In this document: positions 45,657 through 54,477 of the stretch, piece after piece
How positions within the stretch are numbered: position 1 is the first letter of the stretch
Layout: every line of letters starts with the position of its first letter
DNA from: Oscillibacter sp.
GTDB taxonomy: Bacteria > Bacillota > Clostridia > Oscillospirales > Oscillospiraceae
Length of the DNA: 64,000 bases
NCBI GenBank assembly: GCA_017526785.1
Contig: JAFXQV010000031.1
Location: 102,624 to 166,623, forward strand
Direction: 5' to 3'
Program-made: the position numbers and the translations under genes
Notes under the pieces: generated by a model
Databases searched by the model: none
Told to the model about the DNA's origin: nothing
Seen by the model: only the letters and a program-made list of their open reading frames with translations

Positions 45657-45672
45657 AACGAGGTGAAACGCG

Positions 45673-45930
45673 ATGAATAGCGCGGATGTCGCCGTGATTT
45701 TCGGCGACGGGCTGGGCGTGGCGATTCGTCTGGGCGGCCCCATTCTGCTGATGTGCATGCTCGTGGGCGTCGTGGTGGCGATTCTGCAGGCCGTGACGCA
45801 GATTCACGAACAGTCCATAGCGTTCCTGTTGAAGCTGATAGTCGTGATACTGTTCCTGATTCTGGGCGGGAACTGGATGCTTCGGATTCTACAGGAGTAC
45901 ACGTACAAGCTCTTTGACCTCATGGTTTAG
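45673..45930 (+). CDS. fliQ: Flagellar type III export protein FliQ
   Basis: 85 residues, two membrane helices, with AVTQIHEQSIAFLLKLIVVI, the FliQ signature. Part of the FliPQR gate. GAGGTG precedes the ATG. Confidence 0.95.
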   Translation: MNSADVAVIFGDGLGVAIRLGGPILLMCMLVGVVVAILQAVTQIHEQSIAFLLKLIVVILFLILGGNWMLRILQEYTYKLFDLMV

Positions 45931-45988
45931 AGTAATCCGGGTTTTGTCATAATCATTGCGTTCTAAAGATGATTATGTGAGTTGAAAT

Positions 45989-46762
45989 ATGTTCAATTGG
46001 AGCGCGTTCACGCTTTTTCTCTACATTTTTATGAGAATGTCGGGCTTTGTGCTGTTCAGCCCGTTCTTCGGGCGCAACGGGGTTCCGGCGTTCTTCCAAA
46101 GCGGCCTCGTGCTGTGCTTCTCTATCGCGGCCTACGCCGCCTGTGAACAGGTCGCGGCGGTTCCCGGAACGCTCATTGAACTGGCCGTACGGCTGTTTCT
46201 GGAACTCGGCATTGGCTTCTTTATTAACATGCTGATACGCTTCCTGCTCTACGTCCCCGAACAGGCCGGGGAAATCATCGACACCCAAATGGGCATGAGT
46301 ATGGCGCGGTCGTACGACCCAAGCGCCCAATCTTCCATGACGAGTACGGCGAACCTGCTCAACCTCATGACGCAACTGCTGTTTTTCCTCTCCAACGGCC
46401 ATGTGACGCTGATTCGGCTTGTGCTGTCGTCGGGGGACGTGGTGCCGTTCGGGGGCGCGGCGTTCGGGAATATGGCCGCCAATCACATGGTTGCGTTCTT
46501 CTCGGACTGCGTGCTGTTGTCCTTCAAGCTAAGCCTCCCGATTCTGGGGGCGGAGCTTCTGGGTCAAATGGGCATGGGAATTCTCATGAAAGCGATTCCA
46601 CAAATTAACGTTTTCGCCATTAACATTGAACTGAAAGTGATTGTCGGAATGCTCATGCTTTCGGTGTTACTGGCTCCCATGAGTAACTTTCTTCTGGAAA
46701 CGGAGTCGGTCATGCTGGGTTCGATACGGGACGTGCTGACGCTCTTTGTGACCGGAGAATAA
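45989..46762 (+). CDS. fliR: Flagellar type III export protein FliR
   Basis: 257 residues, about six membrane helices. MRMSGFVLFSPFFGRNGVPA near the start and LGQMGMGILMKAIPQINVFA near residue 190-210 are diagnostic. Completes the FliPQR export gate. The site before the ATG is weak (GTTGAAAT). Confidence 0.95.
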   Translation: MFNWSAFTLFLYIFMRMSGFVLFSPFFGRNGVPAFFQSGLVLCFSIAAYAACEQVAAVPGTLIELAVRLFLELGIGFFINMLIRFLLYVPEQAGEIIDTQMGMSMARSYDPSAQSSMTSTANLLNLMTQLLFFLSNGHVTLIRLVLSSGDVVPFGGAAFGNMAANHMVAFFSDCVLLSFKLSLPILGAELLGQMGMGILMKAIPQINVFAINIELKVIVGMLMLSVLLAPMSNFLLETESVMLGSIRDVLTLFVTGE

Positions 46763-46766
46763 CGGA

Positions 46767-46787
46767 TTCACGGCGGCACGCCGTGAA
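46767..46787 (+). repeat. Perfect hairpin between fliR and flhB
   Basis: TTCACGGCG and CGCCGTGAA form a 9-bp stem with a three-base loop. No T-run follows, so it is more likely an mRNA stability or processing element than a terminator. Confidence 0.6.
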
Positions 46788-46813
46788 ACGCCCCGCAAGC
46801 GAGGTGGTGCGCG

Positions 46814-47866
46814 GTGGGCGACAACGATTCCAAAACCGAAAAGGCAACCCCAAAAAAGCGACGGGACGAACGAAAGAAAGGCCATGTCTTTCTGAGCAGG
46901 GACGCCGTTTCCGTGGCGTCGCTGTTCGGCAGTATCATCGTCATGCGAATCACGTTCGCGGGGGCGCTGTCGGCGGTGGGCGCGTTCATGGTCTACTGTA
47001 TCCGGCTGATACAGGGCGGCGGAATGCCCGACCAGACCATGTTACTGCGCTGTGTGTCGCTGATAGGGGAAGTCGCGGGGCCGTTTCTGGCGGTGGCGGC
47101 ACTGCTGTCGATTGCCGCCACGTTCGCACAGACCCGGCTACTGGTCAGTTTCGAGTTGATTAAACCCAAGTTCGAGAAAATCAACCCCTTAAAGGGCTTC
47201 CAAAATCTGTTCTCCATGCGGAGCGTGGTCGAAGCCCTCAAAAATCTGCTGAAAGTCGTTATTTTACTGTTCCTGATTTATTCCAGCCTCCGCGACCTGA
47301 TGGGGATTTCGGAGCGGTACCTGTACGCCGACCTCGGCGGGGCGTCTGAACATCTGTTCGGCGCGATATTCTCCATGCTGGTCAAGGTGGCCATGGCGTT
47401 TCTGGCGCTGGCGGGTCTCGACTTCTTCTACCAGTGGTGGGACTACGAAAAGCAGATGAGAATGACCAAGCAGGAAATTAAAGAGGAGTACAAGCAGACC
47501 GAAGGAGACCCGCAAATCAAGGGCAAAATCAAGGAGTTACAGCGCCGCGCCGCACAACAGCGCATGATGCAACAGGTTCCGAAAGCCGATGTTATCGTCC
47601 GTAACCCGGAACACGTCGCGGTTGCGCTGCGCTACAAGCCCTATGTCGACGAAGCGCCGCTTGTGCTGGCGAAGGGTCTGGACGCGCTGGCGCTCCGCAT
47701 TGTCGCGGTAGCCGAGGCGCACGACATTACCGTGGTTGAAAACGTGTCCTTAGCCCGGTCTCTGTACGCGAAAGCGGAACTTTACCACTCCATCCCGCCC
47801 GACCTCTACGAGGATGTCGCGGAAATCATGGTGTATCTCTACAAGCTCGGACGCGTGAAAGCGTAA
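46814..47866 (+). CDS. flhB: Flagellar export switch protein FlhB (NPEH variant)
   Basis: 350 residues. Basic head, four membrane helices, then the cytosolic autocleaving domain (DPQIKGKIKELQRRAAQQRM, PKADVIVRNPEHVAVALRYK). The cleavage motif reads Asn264-Pro-Glu-His instead of the common NPTH; Asn and Pro, which make the cut, are kept. FlhB switches export from hook to filament subunits with FliK. GTG start behind GAGGTGG. Confidence 0.95.
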   Translation: MGDNDSKTEKATPKKRRDERKKGHVFLSRDAVSVASLFGSIIVMRITFAGALSAVGAFMVYCIRLIQGGGMPDQTMLLRCVSLIGEVAGPFLAVAALLSIAATFAQTRLLVSFELIKPKFEKINPLKGFQNLFSMRSVVEALKNLLKVVILLFLIYSSLRDLMGISERYLYADLGGASEHLFGAIFSMLVKVAMAFLALAGLDFFYQWWDYEKQMRMTKQEIKEEYKQTEGDPQIKGKIKELQRRAAQQRMMQQVPKADVIVRNPEHVAVALRYKPYVDEAPLVLAKGLDALALRIVAVAEAHDITVVENVSLARSLYAKAELYHSIPPDLYEDVAEIMVYLYKLGRVKA

Positions 47867-47883
47867 CGGAAAGGTATCAGCGC

Positions 47884-49986
47884 ATGAGACGACTTATCGA
47901 AAATAACGCGGTCACGCTGTTTGTGGTTGTGGTCGTCCTGTTCATGATTATTCCGATTCCGCCGCAGTTGCTGGACATTCTGCTGGTGCTGAACCTGTCC
48001 CTGTCGGTCATTATTCTGGTCATCACGATGAACATCTCCGAGGCGCTGGAATTTTCGATTTTCCCGTCTCTGTTGCTCATCACGACCCTGTTCCGGCTGG
48101 GCATGAACGTGTCCTCAACGCGCCTGATTCTCTCGAACGGCGGCTACGCCGGGGAGGTTATCAACGCGTTCAGCCAGTTGATTACGGCCGGGAACGTGGT
48201 CATAGGCTTTATCATTTTCGTGATTATCGTCTTAGTACAGTTAATCGTCATCACGCGGGGCGCGGAACGCGTGGCCGAAGTCGCGGCGCGTTTCACGCTC
48301 GACGCCATGCCCGGAAAGCAAATGGCAATCGACGCCGACCTGAATACCGGAATCATCAACGAACAGGAGGCGCGGGAGCGCCGCGCCAAGGTTCAGCGTG
48401 AGTCCGACTTCTACGGCGCTATGGACGGTGCCACGAAGATTGTCAAGGGCGACTCGACCATGTCCATTATCCTGACGGCCGTCAACCTCATTGGGGGCGT
48501 CGTCATCGGAATGCTCATGGGCGGGCAGGACTTCTCGACGGTGTTGCAGGTCTACTCCCGCGCCACGGTCGGCGACGGCCTTGTGTCACAGCTTCCCGCG
48601 CTGATGATTTCCACCGCCACGGGCATGATTGTCACGCGTTCGGTCTCGGAAGGCAGTCTCGGCGAAGACATGCGTTCACAGTTTCTGGCACAGCCCACGG
48701 CGATTATCGTCGCGGGCGGCGCGATGATTTTTCTGGGCATTCTGCCGCATACGCCGCATGTGTCGCTCTTTATTGTGGGCATTGCCTTAGCCGTTGCGGG
48801 CTGGTTCCTGTTCCGCCGCGCCAGTGCGGCGGAGGCCGAAGCCGCCGCAGAGGCCGAAGCCGCCACCGAAGAGGGCGAAGAGGAAATCCCCACCGCCGCT
48901 GATTACTACAAGGATATCAGCAACGTTTATTCCTTATTGACCGTTGAACCGATTGAAATGGAAGTCGGCTACAGTCTGATTCCGCTGGTGGACGAGCGGA
49001 GCGGCGGCAAGCTGATTAACCGGATAGTCATTTTCCGGCGGCAGTACGCGCAGGAAATGGGCTTTGTCATTCCGACGGTTCGCCTGCACGACGGCTCCAT
49101 GCTTGGGACGAACCAGTACATCATCTACATCAAGGGAGAGGAAGTGGCGCGGGGCGAAATCCTCATGGACTACTACCTCGCCCTCGAACCCGTGAACCCC
49201 GTCAAGGACATTGACGGTATCGAGACCGTCGAACCCGCGTACGGAATCCCGGCGCGCTGGATTCTCCCCGAAAACAAGGAAATGGCCGAAATCTACGGCT
49301 ACACAGTCATTGACCCGCTCTCGGTCATGGTGACGCACCTTTCGGAGACCATCCGCCAGCACGCCTACGAACTCCTCAGCCGGAGCGAGACGATACAGCT
49401 TGTGGAGAACCTGAAAAAGACCGCCCCCGAACTCGTGCAGGAAGTCTGCCCGGCGGTCGTGTCCTACGCCCTGCTGGAGAAGATTCTGCGGAACCTCCTC
49501 ATGGAGGGCGTGCCAATCCGCGACCTCGGGACGATTCTGGAAACCGCCGTCGACGCGCTCGGCAACACCCGCGACCCCGACACCATCACCGAAAGCGTAC
49601 GCGGCGCGTTGAGCCGTACGATTACGCGCCAGTTCTGCGAGAACGGCCAGCTCCGCGCCATTACGCTGGACGGCGAAGTGGAACGCCGGATTGTGGCTTC
49701 TCTCACCCGCAACGAGCGCGGCATTTACCTTGCCATGGGGCCGGAACTCATTCAGCCGCTGATTTCGCAGTTAGCGGAGAACATCCGCAAGTTCCAAGAA
49801 CTCGGGCAGAATCCCGTTCTGCTGACAAGTCAGGTTATCCGCGTATATTTAAGCCGCCTGTTGTCCCAGTATTTCCCGAATCTCTACGTACTCTCCTTTA
49901 CGGAAATCGTCGGCACGGTGCAGATACAATCCATTGGCAACATTACCATGTCGGCGTCTGACGAGAAAAGGACGGTCGGAGCATGA
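47884..49986 (+). CDS. flhA: Flagellar type III export protein FlhA
   Basis: 700 residues: eight membrane helices in the first ~325 (LSVIILVITMNISEALEFSI, the FHIPEP-like loop RFTLDAMPGKQMAIDADLN), then the four-domain cytosolic ring. An acidic Ala/Glu linker near 315-335 joins the halves. GAAAGG precedes the ATG. flhF and flhG, which usually follow, are absent; the stop overlaps fliA. Confidence 0.96.
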   Translation: MRRLIENNAVTLFVVVVVLFMIIPIPPQLLDILLVLNLSLSVIILVITMNISEALEFSIFPSLLLITTLFRLGMNVSSTRLILSNGGYAGEVINAFSQLITAGNVVIGFIIFVIIVLVQLIVITRGAERVAEVAARFTLDAMPGKQMAIDADLNTGIINEQEARERRAKVQRESDFYGAMDGATKIVKGDSTMSIILTAVNLIGGVVIGMLMGGQDFSTVLQVYSRATVGDGLVSQLPALMISTATGMIVTRSVSEGSLGEDMRSQFLAQPTAIIVAGGAMIFLGILPHTPHVSLFIVGIALAVAGWFLFRRASAAEAEAAAEAEAATEEGEEEIPTAADYYKDISNVYSLLTVEPIEMEVGYSLIPLVDERSGGKLINRIVIFRRQYAQEMGFVIPTVRLHDGSMLGTNQYIIYIKGEEVARGEILMDYYLALEPVNPVKDIDGIETVEPAYGIPARWILPENKEMAEIYGYTVIDPLSVMVTHLSETIRQHAYELLSRSETIQLVENLKKTAPELVQEVCPAVVSYALLEKILRNLLMEGVPIRDLGTILETAVDALGNTRDPDTITESVRGALSRTITRQFCENGQLRAITLDGEVERRIVASLTRNERGIYLAMGPELIQPLISQLAENIRKFQELGQNPVLLTSQVIRVYLSRLLSQYFPNLYVLSFTEIVGTVQIQSIGNITMSASDEKRTVGA

Positions 49987-50741
49987 AACACGATGACTAC
50001 GAGAAAATGACGACGGAGGAACTCTTTCAGGAGTATCGGCGCAACCCGTCGGAGGAACTGAAATGGGAAATCGTCATGCGCCACACCGGAACCATCCGCA
50101 ATATCGCCTTGCAGATTCAGGGCGTCTACAGCAGTTTCGCACAGCTTGACGACATCATCAACGAAGGTCTGATTGTCCTTTCCCGCGCCGTCGACAAGTA
50201 CGACCCCTCTATAGGCAAGTTTGAAACCTACGTTGCAAAGCGTATCCGGGGCATGATTATCGACCTCGCCCGCCAGCAGGACTGGGTTCCGCGCCCGATT
50301 CGGCGGCGCGCCCGCGAAATTGAGCAGGTCAACGCCGAACTCTACAGCAAGTTAGGCCGTTTCCCCACGGAACACGAAATAGCCGAACATCTCCACATCT
50401 CCGACGAAGAGTATCAGGAAAGCATGGTCAACGCGTCGGTGTACAGCGTGGTCTCGCTGGAGGAGACGTTAGAGGGCTGCGACCAGTTGTCGAACCATGA
50501 CCGCGCGTCCCCGGAATCCTCCCCGGACGAGGTGGTAGAGCGTCAAGAACTGCTCGAAACCCTCTCGAAAGCCATTTCCACGCTCCGCGAGAACGAGCAG
50601 ATTGTTTTGTCACTCTACTACCAGAAAAACATGAAGATGAAGGATATCGCGGCGGTGTTGGGCGTCAGCCACGCCCGCGCCTCCCAGATTCACACCCGCG
50701 CCTTGCAGAAACTAAAGGTGCTTCTCTCCGATTCCATCTGA
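49983..50741 (+). CDS. fliA: Flagellar sigma factor sigma-28 (FliA/SigD)
   Basis: 252 residues. Region 2 (DDIINEGLIVLSRAVDKYDP, FETYVAKRIRGMIIDLARQQ), region 3 (GRFPTEHEIAEHLHI) and the region 4 helix-turn-helix (MKDIAAVLGVSHARASQIHT) are complete, as in SigD. It should read the TTAA-N15-GCCGATAT-type promoters found before hag and the yjfB-like gene. Four-base overlap with flhA. Confidence 0.95.
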   Translation: MKHDDYEKMTTEELFQEYRRNPSEELKWEIVMRHTGTIRNIALQIQGVYSSFAQLDDIINEGLIVLSRAVDKYDPSIGKFETYVAKRIRGMIIDLARQQDWVPRPIRRRAREIEQVNAELYSKLGRFPTEHEIAEHLHISDEEYQESMVNASVYSVVSLEETLEGCDQLSNHDRASPESSPDEVVERQELLETLSKAISTLRENEQIVLSLYYQKNMKMKDIAAVLGVSHARASQIHTRALQKLKVLLSDSI

Positions 50742-50759
50742 CGCGGAAAGGTTGGTTTT

Positions 50760-51623
50760 ATGGTCAAGGGCTTCTACAATCTCACGTCCGCCATGCTGAC
50801 GCACGGGCGACATCTGGACGTGATTTCCAACAACATGGCGAACGCCGCCACGGCGGGATTCAAGGCCGACCGCTTCACAGGTTCCACCTTTGAGAATGTC
50901 ATGTGGGAACTCGTCGGCAACAAGACAAAGACCTACGAGGAAATCGGCGAACAGAGCTGGATTACCGCGCCCCGCCAGCTCTACACGGACTATACACAGG
51001 GCAGTCTCGACAATACCACGTTGCCGCTTGATTTCGCTATCAACGGTTCCGGCTACTTCGCAATCCAGACCGGGGAACCCGAGGCCGCCGAAAATCCGGA
51101 GAACCCGGAGAACCCGGAAGCCGTCGAAAACCCGGAAGCCGCCCAACCCGAAGGCCGGGGATATCCGGAGGACTGGCCGAGTGTGCGGCGCGGGATTGTC
51201 TACACCCGCGCGGGCAGTTTCTCGCTCGACAACGAGGGATATCTGACACTCCCGAACCAAGGCCGCGTGTTAAGTCAGACGCTGGAGCCTATCCGGCTTG
51301 TTACCGACCAGTTCGACACGGACGGCTACGGCGGACTGTTCACGAAAGGCGGCGGATTTTTGGGGCGTATCGGCGTTTTCACGTTCGAGGACGACGCCGC
51401 GCTGGAAAAGGACGATTACGGCACGTTCACCACGGAGGCCGAGGCACAGCCCGCCACAACATCCGTACTCAACGGCTGGCTGGAACGCGCCAACATCGAT
51501 TGGGTCAAGGAAATGACGGAGATGATTTCCACCCAGCGCGTTTACCAGAGCGCCGCCGAGGCCATCAAGATTTATGACAACGTACTCAACCGCGTGACGC
51601 AGGAAGTCGGGCGGCTGTCGTAA
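50760..51623 (+). CDS. flgF: Flagellar rod/hook-basal body protein, FlgF/FlhO type
   Basis: 287 residues. The N-terminus VKGFYNLTSAMLTHGRHLDV with ISNNMANAATAGFK and the C-terminal MTEMISTQRVYQSAAEAIKI mark a rod-type protein. In Firmicutes two such genes (flhO, flhP) make distal rod parts. A low-complexity Glu/Pro/Asn insert around residues 103-128 splits the central domain. GAAAGG precedes the ATG. Confidence 0.88.
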   Translation: MVKGFYNLTSAMLTHGRHLDVISNNMANAATAGFKADRFTGSTFENVMWELVGNKTKTYEEIGEQSWITAPRQLYTDYTQGSLDNTTLPLDFAINGSGYFAIQTGEPEAAENPENPENPEAVENPEAAQPEGRGYPEDWPSVRRGIVYTRAGSFSLDNEGYLTLPNQGRVLSQTLEPIRLVTDQFDTDGYGGLFTKGGGFLGRIGVFTFEDDAALEKDDYGTFTTEAEAQPATTSVLNGWLERANIDWVKEMTEMISTQRVYQSAAEAIKIYDNVLNRVTQEVGRLS

Positions 51624-51635
51624 GGGGGAATCCTT

Positions 51636-52421
51636 GTGGATGTTTCTTTCTACACCGCCGCCGTCGGCGCGCAACAACAGCAAATGCGGCTGGACGTACA
51701 CGCCAACAATATCGCCAACGTCAACAACTACGGCTTCCGGGCGCGGCGTCCGAACTTCCAGACCCTCATGACCGGAGCCGTGCGCGGCATCGACGAGACG
51801 CTGCAGCGCGGCGTGGGTTCCCGGCTCGAAGGCGACCAAGCGGACTTCTCCCCGACCAGCTTTTTGGAGACGGGACGCGGCCTTGACTACTGCATTTCCG
51901 GTGACGGCTTTTTCGCCCTCTACAACCCCACGACCGGGGAGTACACCTACACGCGGGAAGGTTCCTTTACGCTCTCGAACGTCGTGGAGACCACCCAGCC
52001 CGAAGCCCCCGAGGACGCCGAACCCGGCACCGAAGCCCCACAGCCCGAAAGCAACACGACATGGTATCTCTCCGACGGAAGCGGGCGTTACGTCATCGGC
52101 ACGGACGGGCGTCCCATCACCGTGGCCGACCCCGTGAATGACATTGCCGTGGGCGTGCCGCTCCCCATCGGCGTTTTCGACTTCATCAACCACGACGGCA
52201 TGCAGAGCGAAGGCCTGAGCGGCTTTATCCCCGTGGAGAAGAACGGGAACCCGTCTCTCGTCACGGAGAGCCGTCTGATACAGGGCTATATCGAACTCTC
52301 GAACGTCGATTACGCCTACGAGCTGGCCAAGGTCATTGAATCCCAGCGTTCTTTCCAGTACATGCTCCGCATGGTGCAGACATCCGACGAAATCACAACC
52401 ACGGTCAACGGCCTGCGCTGA
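51636..52421 (+). CDS. flgG: Flagellar rod/hook-basal body protein, FlgG/FlhP type
   Basis: 261 residues. DVSFYTAAVGAQQQQMRLDV with NNIANVNNYGFRA at the start, GLDYCISGDGFFALYNPTTG in the middle and YELAKVIESQRSFQYMLRMV at the end. Like the preceding gene it carries a Glu/Pro-rich insert (about 120-140) at an equivalent place. GTG start behind AAGGGGGAA. Last flagellar structural gene before the tnpB insertion. Confidence 0.88.
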   Translation: MDVSFYTAAVGAQQQQMRLDVHANNIANVNNYGFRARRPNFQTLMTGAVRGIDETLQRGVGSRLEGDQADFSPTSFLETGRGLDYCISGDGFFALYNPTTGEYTYTREGSFTLSNVVETTQPEAPEDAEPGTEAPQPESNTTWYLSDGSGRYVIGTDGRPITVADPVNDIAVGVPLPIGVFDFINHDGMQSEGLSGFIPVEKNGNPSLVTESRLIQGYIELSNVDYAYELAKVIESQRSFQYMLRMVQTSDEITTTVNGLR

Positions 52422-52521
52422 CCACGCAACACAGAAATGAGGTGATGTTAAGCAATCAAAAACATGAACAAATGTGGGCTTAAATATTCAGGTGTATTCA
52501 CTAATAATGGAGGTGAAAGAC

Positions 52522-53685
52522 TTGTTAAAGAGCCTGAAAACAGAGATTAAGCCCACGCCGGAACAGCGCCTCACTCTGTTAAAGGCAATCGGGACTTGCA
52601 GATTTGTCTACAACCTGTTTTTATCGGAAGCGGATAAACGTTATCGGAACGGACAGCGGTATATGTCGGCTTACGATTTCTCCGTATGGCTGAATCACGA
52701 GTATCTTTCCGAAAACTCGGATAAGCTATGGATTAAAGAAACGAACGCCAAAGCGGTAAAACAGGCAATAATTAACGCAAATTCGGCGTATCAGCGCTTC
52801 TTCAAGGGGCTTGCCGCTCATCCGAACTTCAAGAAGAAAGGCGTCAATGAACCGTCTTACTACTTTGTAAGAAACGGCGCGAAACAGCCAATTGTCTGCG
52901 AACGGCACAAAATCAAAGTGCCCGGCCTTGGATGGGTCGCGCTGAAAGAGTACGGATACTTTCCAACGGAAGCAAATGTCATTCATTCCGGCAGTATTTC
53001 TCTCCACGCGGGACGTTTTTTCTGCTCCGTACTGGTGGAAATCCCAGACCCGGAATCCGTGAAACCGAAAACAAAGGGAATCGGCGTGGATTTGGGAATT
53101 AAGTCTTTCGCGGTTGTCAGTGACGGGCGGGAATTTCCCAACATCAATCACACACGCAAAGTCCGAAAACTGGAAAAGAAGCTCAAACGGGAACAGCGGA
53201 GGCTTTCGAGAAAACGCGAAAGTCAAAAGAAAAATTCTAAGAAAGGAAATGATTCAAGCAAACGGTATCAAAACCAGCGGTTGAAAGTTCAAAAACTCTA
53301 TTATCGCCTTGACTGTATCCGTAAGGATTATCTGCGGCAGACAGTTGCCGCTCTGGTGAAAGCCAAGCCGGAGTTTATAGCGGTTGAGGATTTGAACGTA
53401 TCGGGTATGATGAAGAACCGCCATTTGTCAAAAGCGGTGGCGCAACAGAATTTCTATGGATTCCGCGATTTTCTTACATGGAAATGCAAGCTCCACGGGA
53501 TTCCGCTCCGCATTGTTGACAGATGGTGTCCAAGCTCAAAAACCTGCCATTTCTGCGGAACACTGAAAGCGGACTTGAAACTGTCTGAACGCTCTTATGT
53601 CTGCGAATATTGTGGGAAACTGATTGACAGGGACTTGAACGCGGCTTTGAACATACGCGATACGACGCAGTACGTTTTCGCTTAG
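52522..53685 (+). CDS. tnpB: RNA-guided nuclease TnpB (IS200/IS605 family)
   Basis: 387 residues from the TTG start (GGAGGTG spaced before it; protein begins LKSLKTEIKPTPEQ, as TnpBs do). RuvC-type residues are intact: Asp190 in GVDLGIKSF, Glu289 in IAVEDLNVSGM and the DRDLNAALNI Asp near 371; the zinc ribbon CxxC...CxxC lies between (about 342-364). TnpB uses the RNA from its own 3' end to cut at transposon-adjacent sites. Catalytic set complete, so a nuclease-dead regulator is not indicated. It probably has no host role in motility, but it lies within that operon. Confidence 0.92.
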   Translation: MLKSLKTEIKPTPEQRLTLLKAIGTCRFVYNLFLSEADKRYRNGQRYMSAYDFSVWLNHEYLSENSDKLWIKETNAKAVKQAIINANSAYQRFFKGLAAHPNFKKKGVNEPSYYFVRNGAKQPIVCERHKIKVPGLGWVALKEYGYFPTEANVIHSGSISLHAGRFFCSVLVEIPDPESVKPKTKGIGVDLGIKSFAVVSDGREFPNINHTRKVRKLEKKLKREQRRLSRKRESQKKNSKKGNDSSKRYQNQRLKVQKLYYRLDCIRKDYLRQTVAALVKAKPEFIAVEDLNVSGMMKNRHLSKAVAQQNFYGFRDFLTWKCKLHGIPLRIVDRWCPSSKTCHFCGTLKADLKLSERSYVCEYCGKLIDRDLNAALNIRDTTQYVFA

Positions 53686-53830
53686 TACCGATGGATTGTC
53701 GGGAATTTACGCCCGTGGACTGTTACACAAACCGGACTACTGTGAAGGCGACTTTCGGGAAACGGGACAGGTTTGAAGCGGGAAAAAGCAAAAACGTATT
53801 CATTGGGTATATTTTATATCGTTTGACTAC
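53686..53830 (+). ncRNA. Candidate omega/guide RNA region at the tnpB 3' end
   Basis: Non-coding stretch directly after tnpB. Its codon-like similarity to the usual sequence past tnpB stops (REFTPV-type reading in one frame) is a known by-product of the guide RNA scaffold. Scaffold and guide boundary cannot be placed without homologues. Confidence 0.4.
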
Positions 53831-53853
53831 GTTTTTTGAATCAGGTGGGACAT

Positions 53854-54477
53854 TTGGAAATCAAAAGTTATGACCAGTTGACAAGCATGGAAATTGATAC
53901 CCTCCGCGAAATCGGGAGTATCGGAACCGGGAACGCCGCCGCCGCCCTTTCCGTCATGCTGGGGCGCAATGTCCGAATCACACTGCCCGAAGTCCGGATT
54001 ATGGGCTACAACGAGGCCATTGAATGGATTGGAGGCCCCGAGGCCATCACCGCCGGCGTCATGGTGGGCATCAGCGGACAAATGAACGGAATCATGCTCG
54101 CCGTGCAGTCGATAGAATTCGTGAATCTCGCGCTGAGTAGCATGCTCTCCGAGGAAATCCACGACTACGGAGACTTAAAAGACCTTGAACGCTCCGCGCT
54201 GATTGAAATCGGAAACATCATGATTTCCACGTTTATCAACGCGCTTTCCGGTCTGGCGGACATTTCCGTGAACTTGACCGTCCCGAGCCTGTCCGTGGAC
54301 ATGCAGGGCGCGATTCTGACCGTACCCATGGCCGAATACGGCGGCCAGTCCGACTACCTCATGACCATCGGCGGGAATTTTATGTGCGACAATCAGGAGG
54401 TGCCGTGCCGTCTCCTGCTCTCGCCGGATGTCCGCTCGCTGAACTTCCTGTTGAGAAAGCTGGGCGTGTTGGAATGA
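53854..54477 (+). CDS. cheC: Chemotaxis phosphatase CheC, one active site altered
   Basis: 207 residues, CheC/CheX-type CheY-P phosphatase and CheD partner. Site 1 reads Glu19-Ile-Gly-Ser22 (LREIGSIGTGN) where Asn is usual; site 2 is intact (Glu118, Asn121 in IEIGNIMIS). TTG at 53854 is preferred (AGGTGGG five bases before); an in-frame TTG six codons earlier is possible. Four-base overlap with cheD. First gene after the tnpB element. Confidence 0.92.
   Translation: MEIKSYDQLTSMEIDTLREIGSIGTGNAAAALSVMLGRNVRITLPEVRIMGYNEAIEWIGGPEAITAGVMVGISGQMNGIMLAVQSIEFVNLALSSMLSEEIHDYGDLKDLERSALIEIGNIMISTFINALSGLADISVNLTVPSLSVDMQGAILTVPMAEYGGQSDYLMTIGGNFMCDNQEVPCRLLLSPDVRSLNFLLRKLGVLE

Larger units (their letters stand above)
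52430..53830 (+). mobile_element. IS200/IS605-type element remnant with tnpB only
   Basis: An AT-rich block between flgG and cheC, lower in G+C than both sides. It holds tnpB, no Y1 transposase tnpA, and a 3' non-coding stretch (53686-53820) with several small stems of the kind that follows tnpB genes and forms the guide RNA with the element's right end. Exact ends are not resolvable by eye and are approximate. Confidence 0.6.

Noticed and set aside
52522..53685. tnpB as a nuclease-dead TldR-type flagellin regulator
   Set aside because: All three RuvC acidic residues and the zinc ribbon are intact and flagellin is far away.
53691..53873. 60-codon frame after tnpB
   Set aside because: The reading is the usual by-product of the tnpB 3' RNA region and overlaps the cheC start; no ribosome site.
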